Origin: Hyalella azteca
Lineage: Eukaryota; Arthropoda; Malacostraca; Amphipoda; Hyalellidae
Length of the DNA stretch: 64,000 nt
Direction of reading: 5' to 3'
Assembly (NCBI RefSeq): GCF_000764305.2
Contig: NW_025942288.1
Location: forward strand, 434,001 to 498,000
Part shown: positions 11,595-22,397 of the stretch, one piece after another
How the letters are laid out: each line of letters begins with the position of its first letter
Position numbering within the stretch: the stretch's first letter is position 1
Notes under the pieces: model-generated
The model's input: the letters and a program-made list of their open reading frames with translations, nothing else
Database searches by the model: none
What the model was told of the DNA's origin: nothing
Translations under genes and position numbers: made by a program

Positions 11595-12265
11595 AGTTAC
11601 AGAGCACCTGTAGCGAATTGTTTCTACATTATCTCGCATACGTCAGCAAACATTTTAGAGAAGAAAATATTCATTCGAAAAATCCTCCATGAAGCCCGAA
11701 AATGTTTACGCAATGCAAAAAAGTCTCACGTACCTCTAATGGTGCGCGCAAAATTAAAGTAGAACCTGACTGTTCGTTTGCTACAATCGGTATTGAGAAC
11801 CCGTACGTATCGTACACAGGCAGGAAAACCCGCTCTCAACGTACTAGAAGTTTCTGTGATAGTATCTGTCAAGAAGTTAAATAGTTTAAATAGTAGTAAA
11901 GTCCCATACTTTACTAACTAACATATTTCGAGAATTATCAGCAATTTTCGAGTTGAATTGCTGTAGCTGAATTCAATTTGAATTTTTCACTTCTCCGTAA
12001 TACTCGTACATCCTTGAAATGACTTGAAAAATGACTTCAAAGTGTTGACGTGGCCAATCCTGTAGTTTGCGTGCTGATGCCGCATGTAAATGGAAATTTT
12101 ATTTCTATTTTACAATGACCAGCTGAAATTTCGTCTTGTGACCAGCGAAAAAGTCGTCCTGCTTTTTTTACTTAATGAAAGGAAAGATTCCTGACTGAAT
12201 CAGATTGAGATTAGCATGAAGTTCATGAATGATGGCGTTTGGTATTCTACTGAATACATAGGGGA

Positions 12266-12512
12266 CAGTGGGGTACAATGGAACAAAAAAGATCAAATAT
12301 ATATATAACACGATTATTTTTCTTCTTAAAATACGAAATGCTAAATAAAATTAAGCATCACAACCTTGGATACCCAAAACCAACATTTTGAAATCATTCG
12401 GAACCAATGAATGTTAATGAACCGAGTTGCTATTTATCTTAAGCGATGATTAGAGCTGTCCCATAGCCTAGAAATAACAAAAATACTAAATAAAATAAAA
12501 TGCCCCACAGTC
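12266..12512. mobile_element. MITE with CAGTGGGG-type ends (pogo/mariner-like)
   Basis: The left end reads gacagtggggtac and the right end tgccccacagtc, which are imperfect inverted repeats about 245 bp apart. The interior is AT-rich and non-coding. CAGT at the tip suits pogo/Tigger-like elements that insert at TA, but clear target duplications were not seen. Part of the interior (about 12360-12450) recurs in diverged form at about 13065-13180. Confidence 0.5.
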
Positions 12513-13200
12513 GAGGGTACTGTGGGGCAGTCAGTCGCATTGGGTACAAAGGAACACTTTGCCTAATTATGAAATTATCAATGTTATAGCCAAATTTCAC
12601 GTTTGAATTTCATCTTTTTCTTGTAAAGCATTTTGTAGAGTTGCCAAGAAGAGCAGTATTTTTTCCCACATATAAGATCAGCAGCATCAGGAATTAAAAA
12701 TGTTCCGATTTTTCTCTACGACGCAAGTAAGATATTCATATTCGTCATTTTCGTCTTTTGGCTTTTTTAAGCCTACATAATGAGCTTTTGGCTCATGAAA
12801 ACCAATTTCTAATAGAACGTAATCATTGAGCTATGTTTTTCTCTGCATTGGTTTAAAAGACTTTTTAATGTTTCCCAAGCAGTAATTATTTGCCAATTGC
12901 TTCAAATTAAGTATTTAAAATAGGGAATTCTTCTTCTGATGAAGATGACGAAGAGACCAGTAAATTTTCCAATGAATACTTGAGGACGAACGATAAATTT
13001 CTTTTTCATATTAGAAGGTCCTGGCTTGAAGAATAGGAAGATCCTAGTACGTGGATCCTACCTGTCTCATTGTAGGTATCCTAAACTAACAATTTAAAAT
13101 CATTTGGCCGTCATTTCAATATTAATGAACCAAGTTACTGTTTATTTCAAATAATTAATTGTGAGCATATTATAAGACAAATAATCAAAAATAAAGCTTC
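12513..13200. mobile_element. Decayed DNA-transposon debris of the same family
   Basis: A second terminal-like sequence (tactgtggggcag, then cattgggtacaaaggaac) starts right after the first MITE, and a diverged copy of its interior ends near 13180. Between them the plus strand has a short acidic frame (SSSDEDDEETSKF, from about 12915), reminiscent of acidic tails of transposases, but no catalytic motif is visible. Confidence 0.35.
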
Positions 13201-13221
13201 AGTTAACAAAGTAGCTGATTT

Positions 13222-13340
13222 TTTAGCGCATTTTCTCATTTACGGAAAAAGGCCCCAATGGGCCTGGCAAGGCCCGCCGGCCGGCACGTTGGTCCGGAAC
13301 TCAACGTTTCCCCCAACAAAAAAAGCCCCTTCCGGCAACC
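13222..13340 (+). repeat. Scrambled copy of the (GTCC)n-containing dispersed repeat
   Basis: The opening gcgcattttctcatttacgg resembles the starts of the repeats at 24640 and 40036, and ggtccggaactcaacg parallels their tccgtgacttcacg. The copy looks distorted, with doubled C, G and A runs where the other copies have single bases. Confidence 0.45.
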
Positions 13341-13631
13341 AACGCAAGTTGGAACCCCGGAAAACTTTTTCTATTGCGCTCAACCTTTGCTACTATTTGA
13401 CCTTTAATCCTTATCTTATCGAGCTACCGTCTTGGCAGGTTGGCTGCGCTAACTCCAGTGTACTATCATTGGATATTGCTGTTTATAAATTCCAATACCT
13501 TATCAATCTAGTTAACAATTTTTTTTTCGGTCATGAAAAACAGCAAGTAAATTGATCACTGTAAGCAGAATGTTGTTCAGAATGTTCAGTCTATTACCCA
13601 TGCAATTACAAGACCACCTGTCTTTCCATTC

Positions 13632-13725
13632 ATGAGACAATATGTCGTATCTCCAACCGTATGAGACAGAAGTGCCGTGCCTCCAACATTATGAGACAGA
13701 AGTGTCGTGCCTCCAACCTCATGAT
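13632..13725. repeat. 30-bp minisatellite, 3 copies
   Basis: The unit begins atgagacagaagtg and recurs at 13632, 13661 and 13691, with a decayed fourth start at 13721. A related piece (gtgagacagaagtgtcgtg) appears again near 14065. The repeated frame on the minus strand is a by-product of the 30-bp period. Confidence 0.85.
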
Positions 13726-14479
13726 GTAGCGGGCCAGCCTTGGCCTCGCTTAAAACGCTGTTAGTTTTATTCAGCCGCCGCACCTCTCTGACAAAGACTA
13801 GGGAGAAAAAGTACGAGTAGATAGTGTTCTCGAGAAGCAGCTGATAGGAGTAGGCAGCCGACTTTTACCAGAGCCACTACACTTTTTAATGTCTGTAAAT
13901 TGTAGATCTTAATGAAACAAGTTAATAGTCCTATATCGTGGCTGCGAGTTCTCCGTGAAATGTAAATATACCTTGTGTCCTTTGAAGATTCGCTGAACAA
14001 CTTTGATTAATCCTCGTACGCTAGGGCCCGTAGGCAGAGACCCAGTAACGTCGTGTATGATTGTGAGACAGAAGTGTCGTGTCTTTGATCTTCATGTTGA
14101 TATTAATCGTTTGACGATGTCTAAATTAAACTCTGCAGGCCCTGATTTTTTTACTGCAATTAACGTTCAATTTTCACAGCTGGTGTTTTTGCCGCTGCTT
14201 CTACGCATTTTAATGTTTTATTTGAGGCTGTTATTATTATAGGAACTTATGTCTTTAAATTATTTGTAATTGACATTGTTTTCGCTGTCTGTTGTAAAGT
14301 TGTCATCGGTGAAAATTTGTAGTATTATCCGTTCTGCTGCAGATGTGCGAAGTATCTGCATTGTGATCATAGATATGATACTCGAGTCCTCTTCGTACCT
14401 TCGGACGTTGTTATTTTTTATATTCATTTCGTAAAGGTGATGTGATGTCAATTTTCCTTCGTATTATGTGTTGTGATAT

Positions 14480-15680
14480 GTTACATGAGTCCTCCATTGT
14501 TTGTTCTTCTATACAGACGTAGCCAGTGCTCGCGTTCAGTTTGTGACGATATTATTTTCAATTTTTTTTATAAATGATATATGATTATTACTTGATTCTC
14601 CCATCATTTGTTTGCCTAGCGATCGTTTGTGCTCAGTTTTTGATGCTGGGATGTTCAATTTTTTCCATACTATTTGATATATTGCTTCAGTCGCCGATTG
14701 TTTCTTCGTCACAGTACATCGTTTGTGTTCTGTGCGTGATAGTAATATCAGTAGTATCTTTCTCTACTATATGGTGCAATATAATGTTGAAGTCCTCATC
14801 GTTCGGTCTTCTACAGATGTAATTTTTAAATTCGACAATTTTTATATTTAAAAAAAAATATGACGAATTATTCAAGTCCCTCATCGTTAGATCGTCATCA
14901 GACATAGACGTCGTTTGTATTCAGTTTGTAGCTATAGTAGTATGCCCAGCTTATTATAGAAGAATTCAAGCTATTATATTATTTGAAAGTTAATTGTTCG
15001 CATTTTTATAGAAAAAACGCCTCGTCTGTCACTGGATTTTACGTTTGCCGCGCCACATTACTCCGATGTAACACGTTTCGTTCTCATTTAACTTGGGTTC
15101 TCAGTAATGTGCTTGGGACACACATGATACAGGGAGTGCTGCAGGCAAGTAGCCCGATTACCACGGCCGTATATAGTAAAAAAATGTTTATATCATATTC
15201 GATTTATATTAATCTATTTACTATTTATTATGTTTATATCATTTTAATTTGCGGGTTGTCCCTCATCGTTTGATCGTCCGCAGACGTAAATATCGCTGGT
15301 ATTCAGTTTAAGATTATAGTAATATGCTTGGTTACTTTTTGTATATTCTAAGATATAATATATTCAAGTCTCCAATCGTCTGGTCGTGTTCACAATCAGA
15401 TATCGCTTGTGTTCAGTGCATAGTTATAGTAACATGATCAGTAATTTTGCATTTTCCAAGGTATAATATATTTAAGTCTCTTATCATTTGATCATTTTCA
15501 CAAGCAGATATCGCTTGTGTACAGTTTAAGATCATAGTAATATGCTCAGCAAATATTTGTATATTCTAAGGTATAATATATTTAAGTCTCCTCTCGTTTG
15601 ATCATGTTCACAAGCAGATATCCTTTGTGTTCAGTTTAAGATCATAATCGTATGTTCTGGAACTTTTTTTTATATTCTAA
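14480..15680. repeat. Satellite array, period about 110 bp, left block
   Basis: Successive units share cagatatcgcttgtgttcag, agtaatatgctcag, tatattctaaggtataat and gtttgatc. In the best part, the first of these falls at 15397, 15505 and 15615, a period of 108-110 bp. Units left of about 15250 are strongly diverged and shorter frames there (14574-15273) are satellite artefacts. Confidence 0.85.
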
Positions 15681-15681
15681 A

Positions 15682-16950
15682 GCAGTGGTTCCAAAACTGG
15701 GGGATATCGCTTTGCCCACGATTTATATTCAAAATTTCAATCGAATCTGTTCAGTAGTTTGGACGAAATTGTTTGATCACCTCGAAGTTCGGCCCATATC
15801 GCCATATAACTCCCGAATGAAAGTGAAATTTAAAATTTATTTCACGATCTAAACATCAACGATAGGTCCTAATGAATACGCGTTTCAAGTTTTATCGAGC
15901 TGCGTTCATAAGTTTGTGAGATATTCCTTGGTCACTGAATTTGGAGATTGGCCGTGAGACCGGCTGCGAGACCGGCCACGAGTCCGGCCGTATATTTGTT
16001 CGAGCCATCTTGAATTTCTAGTGCTGAAACAGTTGAAACTGTAAAAAATATATTGGTTTACTAAATGGGGTTCTATTTGTGAAATACACATTTGTGTTTA
16101 ACCTTCCTCTTTTAAAATTGCAGCGTACTAAATATCAAGAAACAGGCAGAGTATTCTAATTAAAATATTTAATTTCAATCTTTAAATATGTGAATTTAAA
16201 ACTAGAAACAAAACAATTACAATTATAAGACTATATATAAACTAATTAAATGCAGAGAATGGATATAAAATATTTGAATTGTGCACATGTTTATTTCAAA
16301 GTGTTAGCTTTCCTCATAACTTAAGTCTCGTTTCAAGTTGTATGAGGTTTGTTTGGTTATCGTTCAGTTTATGGTTAGTATTGGTTTATTGGACTGAATT
16401 AAATGGGAACAGTGCAGTCAGTCACTCAGTGACTACTAGTCGGTGTGTATAGAGGGTAGAGTCTAGTAGATTTATAGGACATAAAACTAGTAGATCTATT
16501 GATATTGCTGTGCACTGTGCTATCAGCTACCTATCTGTTCTGTGACTCTTCAATGTTTAGAAGATCTGCATTCCTGAAGTGTTTTTGTATATAGAAGCCA
16601 GTTAAATGGTTAATATTTAGCTCATTACCTTGCACCATACAAACTTTACAAAGCTAATGAATAGACTTATCAATAATTGTTTACCCAAAAAACCCTAAGT
16701 GGTAAACACCACCTTGGCCTGTTGGCCAATATTGAAGGCAATAAGTGCCCTTTTTAGCCATCCATTATGATCCATATACTGTTATTGTTAGTAGGCTAAT
16801 TGCAACATAAAAAATAACACTTCAAAAAGACAAAAAAGCTGAAAAAATAAAAAAAAAAATTAATCAAAAAAATCATGTAAAAAAAAAAAAATCATTGATT
16901 TTTTATTTTGTTTTATTTTTTTTTTAAATCAAAAAAATCACCAACCCTGG
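15682..16950. mobile_element. hAT-like transposon debris inserted in the satellite
   Basis: The bases cagtggttccaaaactggg at 15682 look like a hAT terminal inverted repeat. At the other side, 16820-16950 is an A/T-homopolymer-rich tail with repeated aatcaaaaaaatca, ending caaccctg, another hAT-style tip. The two tips do not match each other, so two different non-autonomous elements are likely. No transposase frame was found between them. Confidence 0.3.
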
Positions 16951-16952
16951 AC

Positions 16953-18583
16953 ACAAGTTCATACAGAAAGTATCGTTGATACGGTTTAAAATCGAAAATC
17001 AAATTAATCCGAGAATAATTTCAACGTCCTGAAGAATCCGGCGGTTTGCAAATTGATAGCAGGAGACTCGTCCTTGCTGATGAGAGCCTCTTCTATCGAC
17101 AGAGCCGTAGCGTCGGGGCACTGCAAGACGATGCTGGTGCAGGCCTCCAACGTGGCGCGGGTGATGGTATGTCGTGGGCCTCCCGCATATGATTCTTTGG
17201 TCCTCCAGCTTGCAGATGGCATGTGAGTCTGCGGCTCAATGTCGCGCCGGTCAAACTGATGTAATTTACATTTTGGAGAAGTTTACAACCTTCTTTCAAG
17301 CAGGAAAATTTGTAAATGACATTGGTTTCTTGCAGCGGTCCGGACTTTTTACATGGATTGTTCTTCATGATTAAATTCTTTATTTTTTTGTTTCTATAGT
17401 AAATCAAAAACTGTATTCGGTCAGTTACTGTTGTGCAGCTGATTTTATTTTTCACACTTGAATTGAGGCCTCGTTCGTCAGTCCTATGACCGCTGTTTAT
17501 TTGATTTTTATAGTAAATTCTGGTGACGCAACCTCTTGATGTGGATTCATCGTTCGGTTTTGACATATTCTGATATTTGTAATTTTTTGTCAATAGTTTT
17601 GTTTGCATAACCGTTGTTGACAAAAATTTATTTGCAGGTCCGGATTTCAGTTTTCATGTCACGAGGTCTTGAACGCTCATGTACAGGTCTTGAACGCTCA
17701 ATGTATGAGGGCGCGCATGGTGCTGATTTTGTAGCGCTGGGGACATTCGCTTCCTTGGTTCAGGAACTTTCCGACGTCTGTAGGTTTCCGATAAACTTTA
17801 TTGACGAACGAATTATTATCGTCTTGCACCAGTATGTCCAGAAAAGGCAACGTGTGATTTTGTCAGAATTCGTAATTGAACGTCAAAACGGAATTGCGTT
17901 CTAAAGCCACGTGCAGCTTCATCATGTGAACTTCGTCTCGAACGATAACGAAGATGTCGTCGACATATCGACAGTAAAGGTCAAGTTTTATTTGTGCGTT
18001 CAACAATACACGGTTTTCAAGTTCGCACATGTAGAATTTGGCAAATGTTGGACCAAGATGACTGCCAATTACTACACCGTTAATTTGCTGTTATGTTTTG
18101 TTATCTGGAGTCCGAAAAAGCGACTCTGAAGTACAAAGGCGGAGGAGATCAAGTAGAATATTTTTAGGGATTGATGGGGCCGGCAAAGCTTCATTAGAGT
18201 AGAAATATTTGACTATAATTTCTAAAGTTTGTTCGGTTGGGACGTTGATGAATAGGCAATTGACGTCAAGTGAAGCGAGCTGACCATATGGGCGCCGATT
18301 GCGAAAGATCTCCAAGAAGTCTCCTTTAGATCTGAGTGAAAATGTACGGTTTTATGATAGGTATGTACGGTTTTATTATAGCATCCAATTCTTTGGCTGT
18401 CAGGTAGATTGGAGAGGTAACTTGAGCGATTATAGACCGGAGCGGATTGTTATCCTTGTGATTTTTAACATTTCTGTAGATGTAACCAGGCGAATAGCTC
18501 CCAACGATCGGGGTTAGCTTTCTTGCGCCGACAACTGAGTTAGCTGTATTCATTAATTTGTAGGCTTTTCTTTGAAGTTGTTC
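16953..18583 (-). mobile_element. Penelope-like retroelement, RT and GIY-YIG parts, degenerate
   Basis: Reading the minus strand from 18553: RNVKNHKDNNPLRSIIAQVT (conserved K-x-HK-x(2)-NPLRPI segment), then GQLASLDVNCLFINVPTEQT (RT motif with the first catalytic Asp), then LRLCTSESLFRTP, then GVVIGSHLGPTFAKFYM, then CRYVDDIFVIVRDEVH with the YxDD catalytic pair. Further down, NVIYKFSC, a second Cys pair and TLSRRLTCHLQ form the GIY-YIG endonuclease, and ITRATLEACT ... ESPAINLQT form its C-terminus. Penelope-like elements use this pair for target-primed insertion. Several frame changes and a YIG-to-YIS change mark it as dead. The N-terminal part is not contiguous; a matching piece lies at 19871-20113. 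Confidence 0.85.
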
Positions 18584-18640
18584 TGTAGGGTCTCGTCCGA
18601 CGCGACCCTACATGGTATGATGTAGGTCCATCGTCGGACG
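18584..18640. repeat. GC-rich interleaved inverted repeats at the retroelement/satellite junction
   Basis: tgtagggtc (18584-18592) pairs with gaccctaca (18604-18612), and cgtccgacg (18594-18602) pairs with cgtcggacg (18632-18640). The two pairings interleave. The segment lies exactly where the Penelope-like frame ends and satellite sequence begins. Confidence 0.7.
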
Positions 18641-18659
18641 TAGGGTCGAGCCTACGTTC

Positions 18660-19790
18660 GATGATGCTCAGTAAATTTCGGTATATTCTAAGGTGTAATA
18701 CGTATATTTAAGTTCCTCATCGTTTGATCGTGTTCACAAGCAGGCATTTCTTGTGTTCAGTTTACGTTCATAGTAATATTCTCAGTGAATATTTGTATAT
18801 TCTAAGGTATAATATATATGTCTCCAATCGTCAGGTCGTGTTCAAAATCAGATATCGCTTGTGTTCAGTTCATAATTATAGTAATATGCTCAGTAAATAT
18901 TTTTTTCTATGGTATAATATATTTAGGTCTCTTATCATTCGATCATGTTCACAAGCAAATATCGCTTGTGTTCAGTTTAAGATCATAGTAATATGCTTCG
19001 TAAATATTTGTATATTCTAAAGTGTAATATATTTAAGTCTCCTCTCGTTTGATCATGTGCACGAGCAGATATCGTTTGTGTTCAGTTTAAGATTATAGTA
19101 ATATGCTCAGGAACTTTTTGTTAATTCTAAGGTGTATTAAATTTAGGTTTCCTTTCTTATGATCGCGTTCAGAAGCAGATATTGCATGTGTTCAGTTTGA
19201 GATTGTAGTAATATGCCCAGTAATTTTTTGTTTCTTATAGGCTATGACATATTTAAGTCTCCAATCGTTTGATCATTTTCACAAGCAGATATCGCTTGTG
19301 TTCAGTTTATAATTATAGTAATATGCTTAGAAACTTGTTGTAAATTCTATGGTAAAATACATTTAAGTCTCCGATCGTTTGATCTTATTCTCCAGCAGAT
19401 ATCGCTTGTGTTCAGTTTAAGATCACAGTAATATGCTCATTAATTTTTCGAATATTCAGAGGCATATTATATTTAAGTTTTCTATCGTTTGATCGGGCTC
19501 ACAAGCAAATGTCGCTTGTGTTCAGTTTAAGATTATATTAATATGTTCAGTAACTTTTTATATAGTCTAAGTGATAATATATTGAAGTCTCTTATCGTTT
19601 AATCGCCTTAACAAAAAGATATCGCTTGTGGTCAGTTCAGGCTTATAGTAATATGCTCAGTAAATTTATGTATATTCTAAGGTATAATATGTGAAAGTCT
19701 CCTATCGTATGATCGCGTTCACAAGCAGGTATAGCTTGTGTTAAGTTTAAGATTATAATAATATGCTCAGTAACTTATTCATTATTCTAT
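18660..19790. repeat. Satellite array, period about 110 bp, middle block
   Basis: About ten units of the same satellite as at 14480-15680, better conserved here, with the cagatatcgcttgtg-like core at roughly 18742, 18848, 18956, 19065, 19175, 19284, 19394, 19505, 19616 and 19727. Confidence 0.9.
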
Positions 19791-19870
19791 GTAAATAATC
19801 CTGGGTTGATTCCTTAGGTTCGAGGTTCGTGAGGTAAAGTCTTGAAAAAAACGGTTTCGAGATTTAGTAC

Positions 19871-20113
19871 TTATATACCGGTTTCTGGAAAAATACATAA
19901 ATTCATGTAAGTATTAGTATAGTTAGGCAGAAGTTCTTCATTTATGCAGGTTTGATTGAAGACCAGAACGTACTTTTCATTAACAATTTTCTTATTGTTT
20001 TTTTCGATAAGCCGAACGAAATTTCGTGCAGGTGCTTGGAGATGAAAAAGCAGATTACCAAATGACATTTTACTGGAATGCGATGTTTCGAATATCTCGA
20101 TATTCATTATCAA
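19871..20113 (-). pseudogene. Penelope-like element, N-terminal ORF fragment
   Basis: The minus strand reads RNFVRLIEKNNKKIVNEKY, then FNQTCINEELLPNYTN. The pattern F-N-x-x-C-(I/L)-x-E-x-L-x-P-x-Y-T-N is typical of the region before the RT in Penelope-like proteins. Downstream (lower coordinates) the frame ends and satellite units take over; the RT appears only after 18583. Confidence 0.6.
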
Positions 20114-20157
20114 GCAAGTGAAGAGTTATTACAACGATTAAAATTGAAATTTGGACA

Positions 20158-20380
20158 TGACACAAGTTCATACAGAAAGTTTCGTAGATACGGTTTAAAA
20201 TCGAAAATCAAATTAATCCGAGCATAATTTCAACATTCTCACGAATCTTGCGGTTTGCAAATTGATAGCAGGAGACTCGTCCTTGCTGATGAGAGCCTCC
20301 GCTATCGACTGAGTCGTAGCGTCGGGGCACTGAGAGACGATGCTGGTGCAGGCCTCCAATGTGGCACGGGTGATGGTATC
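20158..20380 (-). mobile_element. Second Penelope-like copy, 3' end only
   Basis: About 220 bases closely match 16953-17170: the 3' non-coding tail (acacaagttcatacag) and the codons for ITRATLEACTSIV, ISKDESPAINLQT. Homology stops near 20380, so only the last part of the endonuclease is present. Read on the minus strand, this 3' end is directly followed by the N-terminal fragment at 20113-19871, the head-to-tail order typical of these elements. Confidence 0.85.
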
Positions 20381-20519
20381 GCCGTGATAATAGTTTCTGC
20401 AATAAATAGTGTGACATATCACCCAAGTACTTACGACACATTTCTCACTTAAGACATATATCTTCAGATTACTTAAGACATATTTCTGTTCTAAATTGTG
20501 TGACAGATCACTCAAGTCC

Positions 20520-21060
20520 ACAATTGTTTGGTGGTCTCCAGACAGACATCGCCTGCATTCAGTTTGCGACTATAGTTGTATGTGCAGCAAATCTTTCTAT
20601 ATTCTAAAATGTAAAATACTTGAGCCCTCATTGTATGTTCGTCTTCAGACTTAAATATCGCTTGTGTTAAATTTATGATTAACATAGAACGATAATCATA
20701 TTTACTTTGTATTCTTAGATGTGATGTACTAGTCTATATTTTGAGCCCTTATGGATTGGTAGTCTTCAGACGTATACATCGCTTTTGATTAGCGTGTGAT
20801 CATAGCTGTATGCTCAGTAAATATTTCAATATTCTATTGTGAAATATTTACTTGAGCCCCACATCGTTTATTCGTCTTCAGACGTAGATATCGCTTTATT
20901 TAATTTGCGACTATATTAGTATATGCTCAGTAATCTTTTTTAAATTCTAAGGTGCGATATATTTCTTGGGTCCTCTAGAGTTTAGATTTTTCCAGACGTA
21001 AACATCGCATGTGTTCAGTAGGTGACCAAAGTAATATGCTCAGAAATTTACTTTTAAATT
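20520..21060. repeat. Satellite array, right block, diverged
   Basis: Five or six strongly diverged units of the 110-bp satellite; the core appears as cagacgtagatatcgctt and similar forms, and agtaatatgctcag recurs. Units decay towards the right end. Confidence 0.75.
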
Positions 21061-21728
21061 GCGCGATAAAATTACTGCTCCATCATTGGCTTCGTAACTA
21101 TACTTCATAATGTATAGAAAATTGTTAATTTACTTGGTTAAAGGTGACAACTTATCTAAATTTATATATACGTAGGGTTTTAAAGTAACGTGCATTGCAA
21201 CACAGAGGCATTATAACATCAATCAGTTCAAATCAATCAATAGTGATCAATAAATCAATCAATAAACAATATTTTTCAGGAGGTTGATTCATTTACAACA
21301 GCCTTCTTTTATCGTTGAAGCATAATATGCATTGAAATATTGGAAATTTTCACTTCCGCCCAAACTTTATCTAGTCTTTTTCAAAGAGTTGATTCAATTT
21401 TCCCAAAATATTCAGGTTATACAGTTCAGCCCAAAAATTACATAGAAATATATGTTTTCTTTATTTTTAGGATAGAAAATATTCTTAAATCAATGAATTC
21501 TCTGGCCATTAACCACCTGTGTTTAAACAAGTTTGTTCAGTCATCTAATACTAGCTTATTTATTTCTAAATCTTCGGGTACAGTTAGAGGAAAATATTAT
21601 TTGCCCCTTGTCCGCATTATTATAGCATTTGCTAGATTTTGAAAATTTACAACTAATTCTTTACCTGCTAGTTTGGTTTCTAATTTATGCTCCGAACACA
21701 AAAAATAAAAGGAATTTCGAGTTAGCAG
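21061..21728. other. No gene recognised
   Basis: AT-rich sequence with a run of tcaatcaa-like short repeats (21215-21265) and one 100-codon frame at 21340-21642 without codon bias or motifs. Confidence 0.4.
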
Positions 21729-21843
21729 AGTACTCGACGCCGCAGCCATGGATTGGAGCGACGCACGCTGGGGCTGGTGGTGCTCGGCTTCGCCTTCATG
21801 CTGATCTATCTTCACGTCCTTCCAGACCCAGGGATACATGCAG
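21729..21843 (+). pseudogene. UNC93-like exon A (TM1), frameshifted
   Basis: Acceptor gttagcag and donor ATGCAG|GTCCAG. It reads LGLVVLGFAFMLI; after a 4-bp tandem duplication (atct twice, 21804-21811) the reading continues in another frame as FTSFQTQGYMQ. Removing one repeat in thought restores family-like reading; as it stands the frame is broken. Confidence 0.75.
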
Positions 21844-22235
21844 GTCCAGCAGCTGCCCTTTGTTTCCAGACCTCACTGGTCATTGCTTCCATCTCCCAGT
21901 GTGTTATTCTTTGCCGTTGTCAGAGTCGTGTTGTGGTTGCCAGGCCTAACAGGTCACGATTTTCATCGTCTAGTGGCTCTTTTCGGTTTTGTCATGTATC
22001 TTGCCAGAAAAGAAAAATCTTCCAAATCTTGTTTGAAGATTCTGAATTAATAATTTAGCTGGCCTCTGAACTGTTTTCAATGTTTACAATTTTTGTCCTC
22101 TCCATTGTAATTAATTTTTCAATCGTAAAACAACTTGAATAAGTCCTGATTTTGAAACGTTTTACTGTTATTGCATCGGTAAATGTTATGGGAATAATGG
22201 GATTGAGCCTTGTTAACAACTGTCAACCCTTTCAG

Positions 22236-22397
22236 CAAGTGGTGATCGACAGCATCCACAAGGAGTACCCGAGCTTCAGGCTACGTGTCCCTGGCCATCA
22301 TCTACACCGTGGTTGCCATCGCCAACTGGTTTGCTCCATCCTTCATTGCCATCCTGAGGCCTAAACTTACCATGGTGGCTGGGGCCATCCCTTACAC
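22236..22397 (+). pseudogene. UNC93-like exon B (TM2-3), frameshifted
   Basis: Acceptor tttcag, donor TACAC|GTGTGT. QVVIDSIHKEYPSF then, one frame over, YVSLAIIYTVVAIANWFAPS and RPKLTMVAGAIPYT, matching the conserved N-terminal half of UNC93 proteins. Confidence 0.75.

Noticed and set aside
14574..15273. Frames of 72-96 codons on both strands, some hydrophobic
   Set aside because: They lie in the T-rich diverged satellite and follow its composition.
17614..18129. Plus-strand frames of 72-96 codons
   Set aside because: They are antisense to the Penelope-like reverse transcriptase, whose motifs read on the minus strand.
21753..22058. Overlapping plus-strand frames of 70-106 codons over the start of the UNC93 relic
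   Set aside because: They run through an exon/intron border in wrong frames; only the short family-matching segments are supported.
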